Source of the DNA: Plakobranchus ocellatus
Taxonomy: Eukaryota > Mollusca > Gastropoda > Plakobranchidae
Length of the DNA: 28,047 nt
NCBI GenBank assembly: GCA_019648995.1
Contig: BLXT01004960.1
Span: 752,721-780,767, forward strand
Direction of reading: 5' to 3'
Position 1 is the stretch's first letter. Every line of letters begins with the position of its first letter. The notes beneath the pieces are model-generated. The model was given only the letters and a program-made list of their open reading frames with translations, ran no database searches and had not been told where the DNA came from. Below, piece after piece: positions 1 through 12,477 of this stretch. Position numbers and translations under genes: made by a program.

Positions 1-759
1 TTGCGAACATTTCATTTCATGTGGCAAAACTATATAATACATGTATACTCTATAAACAGTATAATATCACCAAGGAAAATGGATTATGAGGAGGACAGCT
101 ACATGATCCTTTTATACAGCATCCATCATGTGAAGGTCACTAACTCAGGTTCCTATGACAATTACCTGTTTCAGGGGAAGAAAGATTGTAACAAATATGA
201 CAGAAATCTCAATTCAATGAAATGCTCTACCCAAATGGCAAGTCTTGTAAGAATTTGTAAAGGAAAAGTTACTGTAACACATTTAAATTAAAAGAAAAAA
301 AAAACTCTGACCAACATGTAAATTAACCAGTTTGCAAAATCTTTCTCTGGTTATTGGCTGTGATCTCAGGGTTTGTTGGATGAGAAACAAAAAAAATGTG
401 ATCTATTGGTTGTTGGTATAGTAAAGTTATCAACAAACAATGACATAGTATAAGTATTGCAAACTGCATATGTAAAAATTGAAGGAGAATAAGGTAATTT
501 CAAATTCATCAGAAGATATGTGAGTCAGGGATGTATAATTTTTTAACCTATGAAGTGAAATGATCTTGAGGAATCCAGAGGATATTTCTGATTTGCAAGT
601 AGATGGAGAAAATTTCTATAATCTCAGGTATGCAGATGGTATATTTTTTTATGGTAGCAGAATTTGTTGATCAACTTTGAAAACTTAAATACACTTGTTT
701 TAGAGTGTGAAAGAGTGGGTGGTCTTCTCAAATGAATTCTCAAACCAGAAATTATCATC

Positions 760-1070
760 AAAGTTAATCTTGAATGATCATTGATTCAAACCATAAGCCG
801 AGGCAACTATAATTTCTAGGATACATTTGCTGATACAAAGATTTAGAACATTTAGAAATCACCAGAAAGATTGAAGGCAAATGCAGCAGAAGAAGATAGA
901 GGGTAACTTTCATTAAAAGTTTTAGTCCTGAGCGATAGGTAATGGCAGCAACGGCAGCCTTATTTATACTAGGGTTTATTACGAATGGGTTTGAGCGGAG
1001 AACCATGATGCCCAATGCTTGTTCCAGGCAGGACACCTGGTGACTTAGAGAACAAGATATAGAAATACAA
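760..1070 (+). mobile_element. Degraded non-LTR retrotransposon (LINE) 3' end, copy 1
   Basis: This stretch aligns by eye with the LINE fragment at 16182-16655. Shared blocks include AACCATAAG, AACATTTAG/AACACTTAG, GAAAGATTGAAGGCAAA, GCAGCAGA and GTTCCAG. The reading frame is broken by stops (for example after GKCSRRR-like residues), and no GAT tail is visible. It is an old, dead copy in the same orientation as copy 2. Confidence 0.7.
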
Positions 1071-2179
1071 TCCACATTAGCTGTGATCTCAGGATTGGAA
1101 GGGTGAGACGCAAAAATGAAACAAAATTATGTGCAAATTTCTATAACTTTTAGAACTCTAAACACAATCAAACCTAAAGTGAAAACAATTTGTTTTCCTT
1201 ATGGGAAAAAGTGAAAACAATCTACACGCAAGATTAAACTTCTGCTGGATGCATGGAAAAATCATACAGCCACAAGGTTTCAAGATTAAGGGAATTTTTG
1301 CTCACTTGAAAAAAAACAAAAAAAAAACGGCACATGAATTGGGGTCACAGGATTTTGCATGTCCTCCAATTGAGATTTGTCTTGTTTCTAACTTCAGTTT
1401 TATTGCTGGTTGTATAGCCCATAAAGAGAATGGTTTTGAGGTTATTCTAGTTATTGAAATATTTTTAAGGTAAGACTAAGAAAGTAACTGCTGGAATGGG
1501 TTTCATATTTGCTTCTCTAACTCCACATAAACAACTGAAAGTGATATGCAACATTAACACGTTTTTCTTGAAATGTTTAAATTATAACCGTGTATTTGGG
1601 AGGCTGGTCTTGACAGCTTGACTCTTTCTAACGACCTGGATATATCATACAAATAGTGTTTTATACTGTTGAACTTTAGTTTGTTAACCATGGCAGGTTT
1701 TTAAGTTTTTGTGTGTGTACAAAATCAAACTCTTTCCCACTCTCATAGTGATCAATTTTATGAAAGAGCTCTATGAATAAGACATGTCTTTTGTCTCCAG
1801 AAAAGTGATACAAATATATTAAGGCAAGATCACCATTGAGGAAACACTGCAAACAGTGAAAATCTAAAAGTAAAAGATCCAAAGAATGGAAAGATGACTG
1901 AAACATAATATAAGAAAAAATAAGTTGCCAATTAGAAATATTCAGAGTTATAGTTATATGTAAATCCTGTCCTATATTGTGCTATAAAGCTTAAAGTTTA
2001 TTAAAGAGAAAAGCTAAAATGTAATTTTTTGCTTATTATTTTAATCTCTAGTTGACAATTTGTCAGGCTCAATCTACATTTGCTTAAGTCTCTTTGGCTG
2101 TTTTGAGAAAGACTGTTTTTCTATATCAAAACTTTTGACTTGGGTAAAGTGGTTTTGTCAAAAAATGGGAAATGCACCA

Positions 2180-2490
2180 ATTAAGACATGTCTGTCGTGT
2201 CCAGGAATGAGATGTGTCTGTTGTGTCCAAGAATCAGACGTGTTTGATTTGACCAAGAATAAGACATATCCATTGTTTGTGTCCAAGAATGAGACATATC
2301 CTTGGTTTGTGTCCATTAATGAGATATGTCTATCAAGTCCAAGAATGAGACACATATGTTGTGTCTAAGAATGAGACATGTCCCTGGTTTGTGTCCAAGA
2401 ATGAGACCTGTCCATGTCCAAGAGTGAGATTTGTCTGTTTTGTCCAGGAATGAAACATCTCTCTTGTGTCCAAGAATAAGTCATGTCATA
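2180..2490 (+). repeat. Degenerate ~30-bp minisatellite
   Basis: About ten imperfect units of the type GTGTCCAAGAATGAGACATG with a variable insert (TCCTTGGTTT and variants), spaced roughly 24-35 bp. Both strands stay open for 65-100 codons over the array because of its composition. I do not regard it as coding. Confidence 0.85.
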
Positions 2491-3400
2491 TGTTTTGTTA
2501 GAATATCACTTACATCCATAAGAATGCTTACTAGGTCATAGAAGTTCCTCTCTTCAATAACTTTTCAAACATTGAATGGCGCTTGTCAATTCTGCATTTC
2601 TTTGTGAGTTTGACCAAGATAAAAAAGACGAAAAAAAAAAACCAGGAGACTCTGTACATAGTTTTTCTTAATGAAAGGTGTTAAAGCTGAAATTTACAAT
2701 TTTTCAAAACAGTTTGCCAGCTGTTTTTTGAAACCTTGAAAGAATATAGGAGGATTTATTTATTTTACCTTGCTTTTTAAAATGTAACTTGAAACAGTCC
2801 AAGCTGCTAAGTATTATATGAGACAGCTGGGTTAGGCTCAAGCTTTTATGAAAAATAAATCTTGTATGATTAAAAATTCTACTTTTCTCATATTTTATGT
2901 CAGTGCTACTCCATAATTACTGGAAAGCTTTTCGTTGTATTTTTTCTCTCACCGTTTTCAGACTTTTTCAATGTTTTTTCTTTACTCCTTTAGTTTTGCT
3001 AAAACACTTTTTCAGTAGTTGGTAGGCATGGTTGTCGGTGTGAATGCATAGTTGAAAACTAAATTAAAAGCAAAGCATTGATATTTATAGAAAGTGGTGT
3101 TCTCTGCCTCCACTGTATGAATGATTTGTGCAGGGTTTATTTAACAGATCATACAAAATAAAACAAACGAAGAATATCATCACAAAGTAGGTCGTCAGTA
3201 GGTCGTCAGTTTGAAAAACTGTAACTGTTCTATCATTTTGCCATGTCTGGCAATAACTTTCATGCTCATCTTTTAACCAAAAGTGCGAGTGTTATTTCTC
3301 ACAACCATAATTGAACCTTGATAGCTTGGTCGAAATTGTGAAACTGTACAGGTAGTTGATTGTAACATCAAGCACTTGGTTTCTTTTGTTTCTTATTCAG

Positions 3401-5185
3401 GTCGGCAGCCAGAAGACTACAGTGAGTGTCTACCCCTTCATCCTTCACTCTGTTGCGCTGTCAGTGTTTGCCTCCGTCATCGGGCCATTTGGAGGATTTT
3501 TTGCCAGTGGTTTTAAGAGAGCTTTCAAGATTAAGGTACACAAAAGGCTTCTTTACTTTTGCCATGGATTGTTTATTTTCTGTGATAGATGATTGTATTT
3601 CTGATAACTTGTTCAGTGCCTGAGTTAAGCCTAGTCTGTATCAAAGATTTAACATTGTAAATGTAATAACTTCTTCCTGTTTACTTGCTCAGATTTGTGA
3701 AGCTCCATGGAATTCGTTTGTTGACATTGTTAAAAAAATACAGATAAGCAAAGAACGTTAAATTAAATAATATGGGAGCTTTACTTATGATAATTTTATA
3801 ATGAATAGCCAGAGAGGGATGTAGCTGTGATCGATTCTTTTCACAATTCTTATTCTTGCAGGACTTTGCTGACACAATTCCTGGACATGGTGGGATTATG
3901 GATCGCTTTGACTGCCAGTTCCTGATGGCCACATTTGTTCATGTTTATCATTTCAGTTTTATCAGGTAAACTTGCACACTTGTGCTGAATATCTTTAGAG
4001 GGCTTTTGTGTGCAAATATTACACTCAATAAGTTAATTACCTTAAACATTGTTTTTTGAATTCTTTTTTTTTTTTCATTCCCAAACTATAGGAAATGTAG
4101 ACATACTGAGGTGATCATTTTGGATTGTAAATAACTGTTTAAATCATGTTAAACAAAACATCTTATCATATTTGACATGCGCGAAAATAGCAGAAGAGCG
4201 AGTAGTAACCTTTATTTTCCCCACGAACTAAATTGACTTGATTGTCTAACAATGGCAAAGGCCTTTATTGCATAAGTGTATCATCAATTTTAGAGTGAGG
4301 TGTAAGGGAAAAACAGATGCAGGCAGACAAAAGTCAATAGAAGATGCATTACAATACAGGAAGGAGCAACAAGAAAATCTCTTTCTACCTCCCTCAATGT
4401 GTGTATACAAACACACTCACCAAGAGAGAGAAGGGTCTAAAATTTTGTGGATGATATGTTTTTTTACAGGGATGCCAGTTTTCTGATTTAAATGGGATTG
4501 CCGACTTTTAGCCTTCAATTATAATAGTTAATAGGTAATGAGTCTTCTTTTTGCTCATTGCTGTCTTTATTTTTCATCGATTTTTTATCTATTTTAGCGA
4601 CCGATTGATAAGTTTCCAGCTTGTTTTTTCAGAGGCCACTGTCATCCATGTCTTTTGATGTATGATGATTTGACAAAAAGGTTTTTAACTCTTTGTGTTG
4701 TGACCAAAAGTATGCGCTGAACAAATCCAGTGGATTTCTTTTTGGTCCCCATAACTATTTTTATTGGAAATGCTATAGTTATTTATATTTTTTTTGAATG
4801 AGCAAGTGATTCATGTTCAAAATAGGCAAACTAATACTATTTTGTGGAACTGCTTCCTAAGATTTTCTCTTTTTCACATGTTTTTCAAAATGACTTCCTT
4901 TCACAGCAATGCATGAAGAGGCTAAGTTACAAATAATTTTTTTTGTTTTTTTTGTTAGATGTCTATTTGCTAATCTACCCAATGGTTATTCAGTATAATT
5001 GTAAGCCCTGTCTCTGTGTATGTGTTTGTTTTTGTCACAGAGTGCCCAACCCTCAGAACATTGTACAGAGCGTGCTGATGCTGACGCCAGAGCAACAGTT
5101 GCAAGTTTTCCTCCTGCTGCAGGAGAAGCTCCTCAAGAAGGGCATCCTCAGCAACATCACCACCACTACCATTGACGCTCTTTAA
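3401..5185 (+). CDS. CDS1/CDS2-like: Phosphatidate cytidylyltransferase (CDP-diacylglycerol synthase), C-terminal three exons
   Basis: Role (family knowledge): an integral ER membrane enzyme that joins phosphatidic acid and CTP to make CDP-diacylglycerol, the precursor of phosphatidylinositol and cardiolipin. Seen: exons 3401-3535 (45 codons, phase 0), 3862-3965 (34 codons plus AG) and 5041-5185, ending in TAA. Acceptors are TTATTCAG, TTCTTGCAG and TTTGTCACAG; donors are AAG|GTACAC and CAG|GTAAAC. Together they give 127 residues. The family signature is complete and split by an intron: [10 protein letters not shown] ends the first exon and [17 protein letters not shown] opens the second, with the K-D, H-G-G and D-R-x-D residues intact. 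The segment [15 protein letters not shown] before it looks membrane-embedded. The last exon carries the usual variable cytosolic tail ([18 protein letters not shown]). Animal family members are about 445-460 aa, so roughly 70% lies upstream of this window. No internal stop or frameshift is seen. The paralogue (CDS1 or CDS2) cannot be decided. Confidence 0.95.
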
Positions 5186-6138
5186 GGATTTCCCTCTTTT
5201 CCTGTTTTTAAGCAACAAGCAGAAATTAGGAGTTTAAGCAGCAGGAGAGAGCCTCAGAGAGCAATGGTGCAATTTTTGTAAGTTTGATAAACAAGTACAT
5301 TAATGATCAAATGCACCTTCACGTTGTGGAAGTGAATGTCTTCGCACTCTGGATTAATAATTTCTTTAAAGTATGAAAAGTGTATGGTAGATTAAATTTT
5401 CTTTGTTTTGCTCTCCTTGCAGTCAAATCTTTGCCTGAAGTCAGGCAAAAATGTAGTAGAGCATAGAAATCATTGTCTTTGATGTTTTAAAGATTCTTTT
5501 GTTTGTTGAAGTGAGACATGTTTCAAACAATCTTTTTTCGAAGTGAGACATGTTTTTCAAGCTGGTTTTTTTTTCTGTTTGAAGCTTGCTTTGGATTCTT
5601 TTTATTTTAACTTACCCATAAATCTTGATAAAGCTTTCTGGCATTGCATTTATTTTGAGTAAAAAATTTATGCTCCCTTTTATATTTGAGGAGCAGTAAA
5701 GAGCTATAAAAAAGATTCTCAAACATTTTTTTAGATTAATACAATCTATTTTATGTAAGCGTAATATTTTTTGTCTTTTTATTTTGCATTTTTCCTGCAA
5801 AGTCAGAGCTTTATGTCATAAACCACATGTGAAGCACGGACAAGTCCCCACAAAAGTTGATGGGCACAAAAGCATGATGTATAAATGTTTTTAAACCTTG
5901 TTCTTTATGATTTCACCTTTCAGTGATGTTCCAGTAATTTTTACCTCATTTGCTTTATATCAACTAATCAGTCTTTTCAAGAAAGTTCAGTGTATTTGAT
6001 CACAAATTTTTGTTTTCTAGTTGCTTCATTTGCATTTTTTGTTTTAAAGCTGCACAATCAGTTTCACAATCAGCGAATCAGGACTAACAGGAATGTGTTT
6101 GTATTCTATAGAAATTTATAATCGCAGGAATGAATAAA
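5186..6138 (+). other. Putative 3' UTR of the CDP-diacylglycerol synthase gene
   Basis: AT-rich sequence after the TAA stop with no further coding signal. The first canonical AATAAA on the + strand downstream of the stop is at 6133-6138, inside GAATAAATTGC, about 950 bases past the stop. Later AATAAA motifs at 8877-8882 and 10897-10902 (the latter followed by TGTGTGTC) could serve longer isoforms. The true cleavage site cannot be fixed from sequence alone. Two copies of GTGAGACATGTTT sit inside the UTR at about 5511-5553. Confidence 0.5.
5511..5553 (+). repeat. Two-copy GTGAGACATGTTT repeat
   Basis: GTGAGACATGTTT occurs twice about 30 bp apart inside the putative 3' UTR. The core resembles the GAGACATG core of the minisatellite near 2.2-2.5 kb. 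Confidence 0.5.
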
Positions 6139-6356
6139 TTGCTTGTGACACACTTGTCTACATACACACTCGCACACGAACCGTGAGACAACCTAGTTGA
6201 GTTGGAACAAAATTTTGGACGATTGTATAATAATCAGACTTCAAACCTGTGTCAGATTTGATGTCCCCTGTTTTTTTTTTGTGTTGTACCAAGTTTCTGA
6301 ATTGACGAAAATATGATGCGAAAAGGCTCAAGTATCTGAATTACTCAGGATGCCTC

Positions 6357-6591
6357 GCATGTGTTCTTTGCTTCCTTTATCATTCAAAATGGGGTCATAA
6401 AGCAACAAACTGCAGTATGTTCTATGCTTCCTTTATCATCCAAAATGGGGTCATAAAGCAAAAAATGCAACATGTTCTAATTTTCTATACTTCCTTTATC
6501 ATCCAAAATGGTGTCATAAAGTAACAAAATGCAGTGTGCTCTATGCTTCCTTTATCATTTGAAATGGGGTTATAAAATTAAAAAATGCAGT
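6357..6591 (+). repeat. Tandem repeat, four units of 56-63 bp
   Basis: The block CTTCCTTTATCAT begins at 6371, 6427, 6490 and 6546 (spacings 56, 63, 56). Each unit also carries an AAATGGGGTCATAAAG-type block. Within a unit, CTTTATcat... and ...gtcATAAAG form an imperfect inverted repeat, so every unit could fold into a small hairpin. Confidence 0.85.
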
Positions 6592-6746
6592 AAATTTTCC
6601 TAATCTCAACACTGTCCTGTGATAAGGCTTCATAAAAGAATATTTGCATTTACCAAATAGCATACATGAAAAAAGTTCATTTTCCATATGAAGGATATGT
6701 TCGAAAGGAAATATTCTTCAGAATGGTCATTTTCATTTTCCCATTA

Positions 6747-8118
6747 CAGTGGAACTTGGCTACAACGGGACCCATAAGGGCGTGGTGCACAGTCCCGTTA
6801 TAAGCAAGGCCCGTTGTAAAAATAAAAGGAAGATAATCCTTGAAAACGGCACCTTACTAAAATTACCCCCCTTTAATAAGCGGCTACTATTAAACGTGAC
6901 CCTTGCGTACATCGTATTATATTTTTCATTGCAATGTGTATGTGTGAATTGTTTTGTCTTTCTGTGTTGATTGGTTTATGGGTGTTTTTTTTTCTTGTGC
7001 GTATTTCTTTTGTATCGTGTTTTTCTTCCCTTTTTACATTTTCTTTTTTTTATTTTAATTTGTTTTTAGTAGGAGTAGTAGGCTACATTATGTATTTAAG
7101 TGGGTCCAGAATATGGTGTTTTACAATGCTTGGTTAAACCAAGTATGCAAACAGTGATCTAATTCCGGAGGCCTGTTGTTTTCAGTTGCTTCCAATCAGG
7201 TTGAAAGTTGCCTTTGGAGAGGGCTGACATGATAGCATCCTTGTCTTTCAAGAATGGGTATAACTATAAAGTGTTGCTGACGAAATCCCATAATCTCGAC
7301 AGGTCTGGGCTTTTTTGTCCACCTCCTCAATTTCCTTATTCTTGATTCCATGCTGGATAAACACAGACTAAGACCGCAATCAAATGTAGGCTTAGAAATT
7401 TAGATCTAGAGATCTATTCGTTAATGCGACCTGCGAGCATCAGAGCGAGACTGAGAGATAAGAGGCAATTTCACAAAACACTGGACCTAGATCGATGCTT
7501 TCTTTGTTCATTGAGTCAGTGAGTGACAACCACAACGGTGTAAATGTAAGCCTAATTGAAATCTATCTAGGCATTGAACAGAATAGACGCACCCCAAGGG
7601 CTTGAAAAGTTGAATGCGCCCAGTCTTTTCCTTATCAGCCCCACCCTCAGTCTCTTACACTACCAATCATACACTCTGACAGTCACAGTCACACGCCTCT
7701 TGCTAGCCTATGGCTGATGGACCATTCACCACTCAATCCCATGCCTTTTTTTGTCAATCCAAGTCGCTGGCGTTGCATCATTCTCTTTCACCCCCCGATG
7801 CGCAAGGTGTTCATTGGCTAATATTTTGAATGAAAGTACCGAAACAGACCATGGCTTTATCTCCTTTGTATAAATATTGATGTTAATTTAGATTCATCGC
7901 GGAGCTATAGTCCGTTTCACGAATCTATTTGTAGGCCTAGGCTTAGGCCTTTGTACGAAGCTGGGTCCCGCTGTAGGCAAGCTTATCATGTAGTAGATGC
8001 CGTTTTAGCCAAAATAAAATGTAAAGGATATATAAGGGAAAATAACGCGCTTGTGTCAAGGTCCCGTTGCATGCAAGGTCCCGTTGTAACCAGGTCCCAT
8101 TGTAGGTGAGCTCTACTG
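6747..8118. mobile_element. pogo/Tigger-like DNA transposon, non-autonomous, 1372 bp
   Basis: Terminal inverted repeats lie at 6747-6772 (CAGTGGAACTTGGCTACAAC and on) and 8093-8118, matching at 20 of 26 positions. The element is flanked on both sides by TA (6745-6746 and 8119-8120). A start CAGT-GAAC-T and TA duplication are typical of the Tc1/mariner-pogo/Tigger group (family knowledge). GGTCCCGTTGTA-type motifs recur beside both ends, at least three times at the right end. No transposase frame was recognised inside, so it is presumably an internally rearranged or MITE-like derivative. Superfamily assignment is inference from the ends. Confidence 0.75.
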
Positions 8119-8120
8119 TA

Positions 8121-11100
8121 TGACTTTCTGGGGTTTTTTGGTCACAAATTTATGAGAGCAAAAAATATATGTGTTTTGGATGGAATAGGAAGTGTGTATT
8201 GTTGAAAAGATACACGTATTTATGTCAAATGACAACTAGTTGATTTTTAGTTTTTAAAAATATCTTTTTTCTTTTCGTGTATCTTTTAAAAATGAAATTT
8301 TTAGCCCAACAAAATTTTAAGAAATATACATGTAATTAAAAAGAAATGAGTTTGTTTTTCTAAAGTTACCCATTTTAGGCAAATGTGATTCTTTTTTTTT
8401 TTTTTCAGTTTCGCAAAAGTAATCTCTCAACAATCAAATGTGTTGTATCATTTAATCCCTTCTAAACAGGAGAGAAAAAAACCCACTGCATTCAGTTTTT
8501 TGTTCATTGTATTTCTTTTTAGTTCAATTCCAATCACAGCGCTTCTTTTTCTACATGTTTAGAAATGATTGGCAAACATATTTCTTTTATTTTAGTTTTT
8601 CAGAGCTTAAATTTACTTTTTTTTTAAATGCACTTTCTAGAAATGCCAAGTCAAAATGTTCTTTATCAAATGCACATATACAAAAAAAATTAACACTGCT
8701 ATTTTTTAAAAATTATTTAAAAAAAAATAAAAAAAACCGAAGGGCACTGGGTGTGAAGAAAGTATTTCCTAAGACCAATCTGAATGCGTCCAAAATGAAA
8801 AAAATCCCTGCAGCACATGTTTTCTCCTCTTTTATAATGGTTAACCTGAGAAATGCTACTTAAAAAAAAAAAATACAATAAATCTAATTCTGTTGCTCAT
8901 ATTCATTTCAAAAGAGAACATTTTATATTTTTATCCCATGAAAACTGGCAAATCAGGAATATCGGGCTGATTTAATCAGCTTGTAACATATTTTAAAAAT
9001 GAAAAAAAAATTTTTGAATGCTAATTTCTTGCCATAGAATGAAGGCATCTCCATTCAGGTTTTACTGACAGACAAGAGCTTTGGGACAGTCTGGTGCTGA
9101 TGTGATTTTTGTCCCCTCAATAATTTTTACATAAGCTTTCTAAATGAAAGAGAAGATGTTGGAAACTGTTGAAAGTGATGCGATACAAAAAGTGTGATCT
9201 GTAAGTAATAGCATATGGCAATTCATATCGACCATATTTTGAGCTAAACCATGAAGTGTGTTTTAACCTAATTGTAAGTCTTTAAAAAATCTCTCGATTC
9301 TCCAACTTTTGTTCAGAGAGTAGCTGAAAGGAAATCACCTGGGAGGAAAACTCAGATTTAAAAGAGGACAAAAAGTTCAATTATTGAGCCTTGCAAAGGA
9401 TTATGTCATAACTTTTGGTCATAGTTACAGTCATATGTCGTTGATTTAGAATGTGGAAAATGTTAAATGTCACTCATTTGGATTTATGTCAAGACTAGTT
9501 GTCCCATTTTCAATGGAAATACACACACCTTTTCTGAGTGTAAAAGATGAAGAATATTTGAATCATTATGAATTATTTATTTTTTTAAATAATTGGTATG
9601 ACACATTAATTAAATTGTGGAGTTTTTCATTTTAATTGTTTATATTCTTATGAAAATTATTCTGATTTTCCAATGAATCTGAAGTGTTTACCCCGGTTAA
9701 TCACAGATTAATTTGATCTTTTTTTTGTATTTTTGCATAATGTAACATTATATGGGTATATTGTATTATATGTGGGTGATAAATGGTTTATGTGAACTGC
9801 TCTTAACATATAGAATTTCATAACAGTTCTTACAATGTCCAATTGTCGTGGTGTGGTTGAATGTCGTACACTTCAGCTTATGTGTAAATTATTTGAGGAT
9901 ACTTGACAAAAGGACCCGCAAGGGCCAAGTGAATCATTGCGACAGAGTCTATGGAAAATGATGCACTTGTGTCATCTTATTTGAGAAAAAAAAAAAATCA
10001 TGAACTAAATTGAGTGCACTTAATGCATTTATCTCTTTTGATACGGGTTGGAATCTGTATTCTTTTGTTGCTGAGGCATTACACTCTCATCAATTCTTTT
10101 GTTTTGTTTCTCTGGAAATTTTAGTTTATGAGAATATGTATGTGAATTTATTCTCATTATTGTTTTTTTTTTCTCTAAAGTCTGTGTTCAATTCTCAGAT
10201 GCTTTTTAAATATAGAGATTGTAATAGAAGCCCAGATAGTCAATACAGTAAAATATAAATTGTGATTTTTTTTTTTGTTCCGATGAGTTCTTGATGCACT
10301 AATCACTATTGATAAACATTCCATAACTGAAAAGAAATTTGTAATCTTTACTCAAGGTCTCGTGACCCACATCCTTTGAATGAGAACAAAAGCAGCTCTG
10401 AATGTATCAATAGAATGGGGACCAACAACAATGCACACACACACACACACACACAAAGCATGTAAGAATGCTTTAGGTACTGGATACATCTCAGACCAAG
10501 TGAGCATTCCATTGTCGGCTCTGAGAAGGAAGAGATGACCTGTTCTGCTCAATTTTATGTGGCTAGTCCTGATCTAAATATTTTCATAATAATTGCTGTT
10601 TGTTAAAAAAAAAAAAACCACACAACAAAGAATAATTATAAAACTGATAGTTCATTACAATTTTCTAAAAGTGACAAAGTGACCATCCATTATGAAGAAT
10701 TTGAAGAGGTCAGATTTTCTTTAACAAAAATAACAAAAAAAAACAAAACGAAATAATGCTTGAATTGTTTTCCAAAGCAAGTGATCACAATTGTTTCTGC
10801 AGGATTGGGAGAAGGAGATATGTGACTATCAGGTGACCTAAAGTAAATCAGTCGCAAGTCACAGTTTAGACATATTGAGTTATGAGATACATCTGAAATA
10901 AATGTGTGTCGTTGCCCCCATTTCTGTAAAGTTCAAACTCTGTACTTTTATCATCTTCGTGGGCAAGTATGAATCTTTGAAGATTTTAATGCTGAAATCT
11001 CCTCAGTGACTTGAGTGTGACCTGCTCTGGCTGCATCATATAAGTGTAAGAGCTGTTGATATGTCTCGGGCATCAGAAAAGTACATCTCTGTATCAGGCC

Positions 11101-12470
11101 TCATTAATAGATAGACCAGTTGTGTGAGGTGAAAATAGTGTGTTATAAAATGCTCCCTTGCTTTCAATTTGTGTCAGTTTTAAAGGTATGAATTACTCTG
11201 TGTGTATCTGTAACTGTTATTTATTGGCATGCATAGTTTATTAATGGCCACATTTTTTCTAATTTATTTGTACGTTGCTGTTTTTGTCTTCTCATTGCAA
11301 GCAATGAGGCATTTACAGATTGTTCGAATTAACAATGTAGATGGTTTGAATGTTGGAAAAAGCTTATTGTAAAGTTGAAGCTCCGTTTTTTTGGTATACC
11401 GTGTAGGAAAGCCCATGTGTGTCAAGTTAAATATAGTAACAATGATTAAGTTGCAAATTTAGCTTCATTATTTTGATCACATCGAACAAGTGGAGCTAAA
11501 ATATTGTTATATATGCAGAACTGTCTCTATATTATGTGGTAGAATATGTGTATTTTTACTGATGAAATATCATTTTCCTACTGAATTTTTACAGCTCCCT
11601 AATCATCAAAGACCACAGAGTAACAGCTACTCTGAAATGAGGTGTGAAAACTGTAGAGTAATGTCTTTTCTGCTCCATAAAAACTTTTCAGTAATGTCTT
11701 TGTCTGCTCCTTAAAAACTTTTCCTATTTTTGCTCTCCAAGCATTCTAAAAAAGGAAATTTGTAGTGATATTAAAATTGCAACTTTGCGATCTCTGTCTG
11801 GTCCAAATACAAGCCTGGAGATATGGATGGATAATGGTGAACTGAACACACTGGAATTGATTCTTTGCTTTTCTTTGATTTTCTTTTTCTCTCTCTCTCT
11901 CTCTTTTTTTTTTTTGCTTCCAGCAAAATTTGTATGGGATTGGGATCTGGATTACTTTGAAGTTCCTGTAGAGTGAATTGGATGATAGCAAAGACAAGGC
12001 ATCAGTTTTGCTTGCATTATGATTGGAGGTCTCTTGACAACACTTCAACTGTATTCCAGTTCTTTTGCACTGTATTTTGCTTAGTCTTAGTTTGCCGTCA
12101 GTGTCGTTGTCGGTGGTTCACTGTCTCATGTCAATTTTGTCATAATCTTGATGAAATTTTGATGTTGTGCGGCCTGGTTTTGTTCAAAGTAAAAGTTTAG
12201 TGTATGGTTCTGGCTTTTGATTTTCCATTATTCCCATTTCGAGGATTGAGATAGATGGGCGAATAGTCAGCTCACTGATGATTCTAACAATTTGAACATT
12301 CTTATGAATGGCTTTTTAAGTCTTCGCATAGGAAAAAATTTGCTGTTTTGGTTTTTTTTTTTTAAGATTTGCATCATCTACAAATATTAATTTTGTTCTC
12401 AGATGCTTCTATTTCTATCTTACAGGTTTTGTGTCTCACTTCGAACTGTTCTTCTGATCTCATGTACACT
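8121..12470. other. AT-rich intergenic stretch, no gene seen
   Basis: Poly-A/T runs, scattered short chance open frames and two AATAAA motifs (8877-8882, 10897-10902). A (CA)n microsatellite lies at about 10433-10455 and a (TC)n-T(n) tract at about 11886-11915. Nothing with coding conservation or paired splice sites was recognised. Confidence 0.6.
10433..10455. repeat. (CA)n microsatellite
   Basis: About eleven CA dinucleotides in a row. Confidence 0.95.
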
Positions 12471-12477
12471 ATTTCTA

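Larger units (their letters stand above)
1..3400. other. Intron sequence upstream of the first visible CDS-gene exon
   Basis: The exon at 3401 starts with an acceptor, so this stretch is probably intron of the + strand gene. No upstream exon of that gene was recognised in it. It contains a LINE remnant (about 760-1070), a 30-bp minisatellite (about 2180-2490) and a weak open frame near the left edge (1-291). Confidence 0.6.

Noticed and set aside
764..1075. 103-codon - strand frame
   Set aside because: It is antisense to the LINE remnant, whose similarity to the second copy runs on the + strand.
4943..5040. Upstream ATG in the frame of the last CDS-gene exon
   Set aside because: It lies in the intron before the TTTGTCACAG acceptor. 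The family alignment starts at the splice junction.
8507..8863. 118-codon + strand frame rich in Phe, Lys and Asn
   Set aside because: Composition matches translated AT-rich DNA with poly-A/T runs, and no domain or splice evidence was seen.
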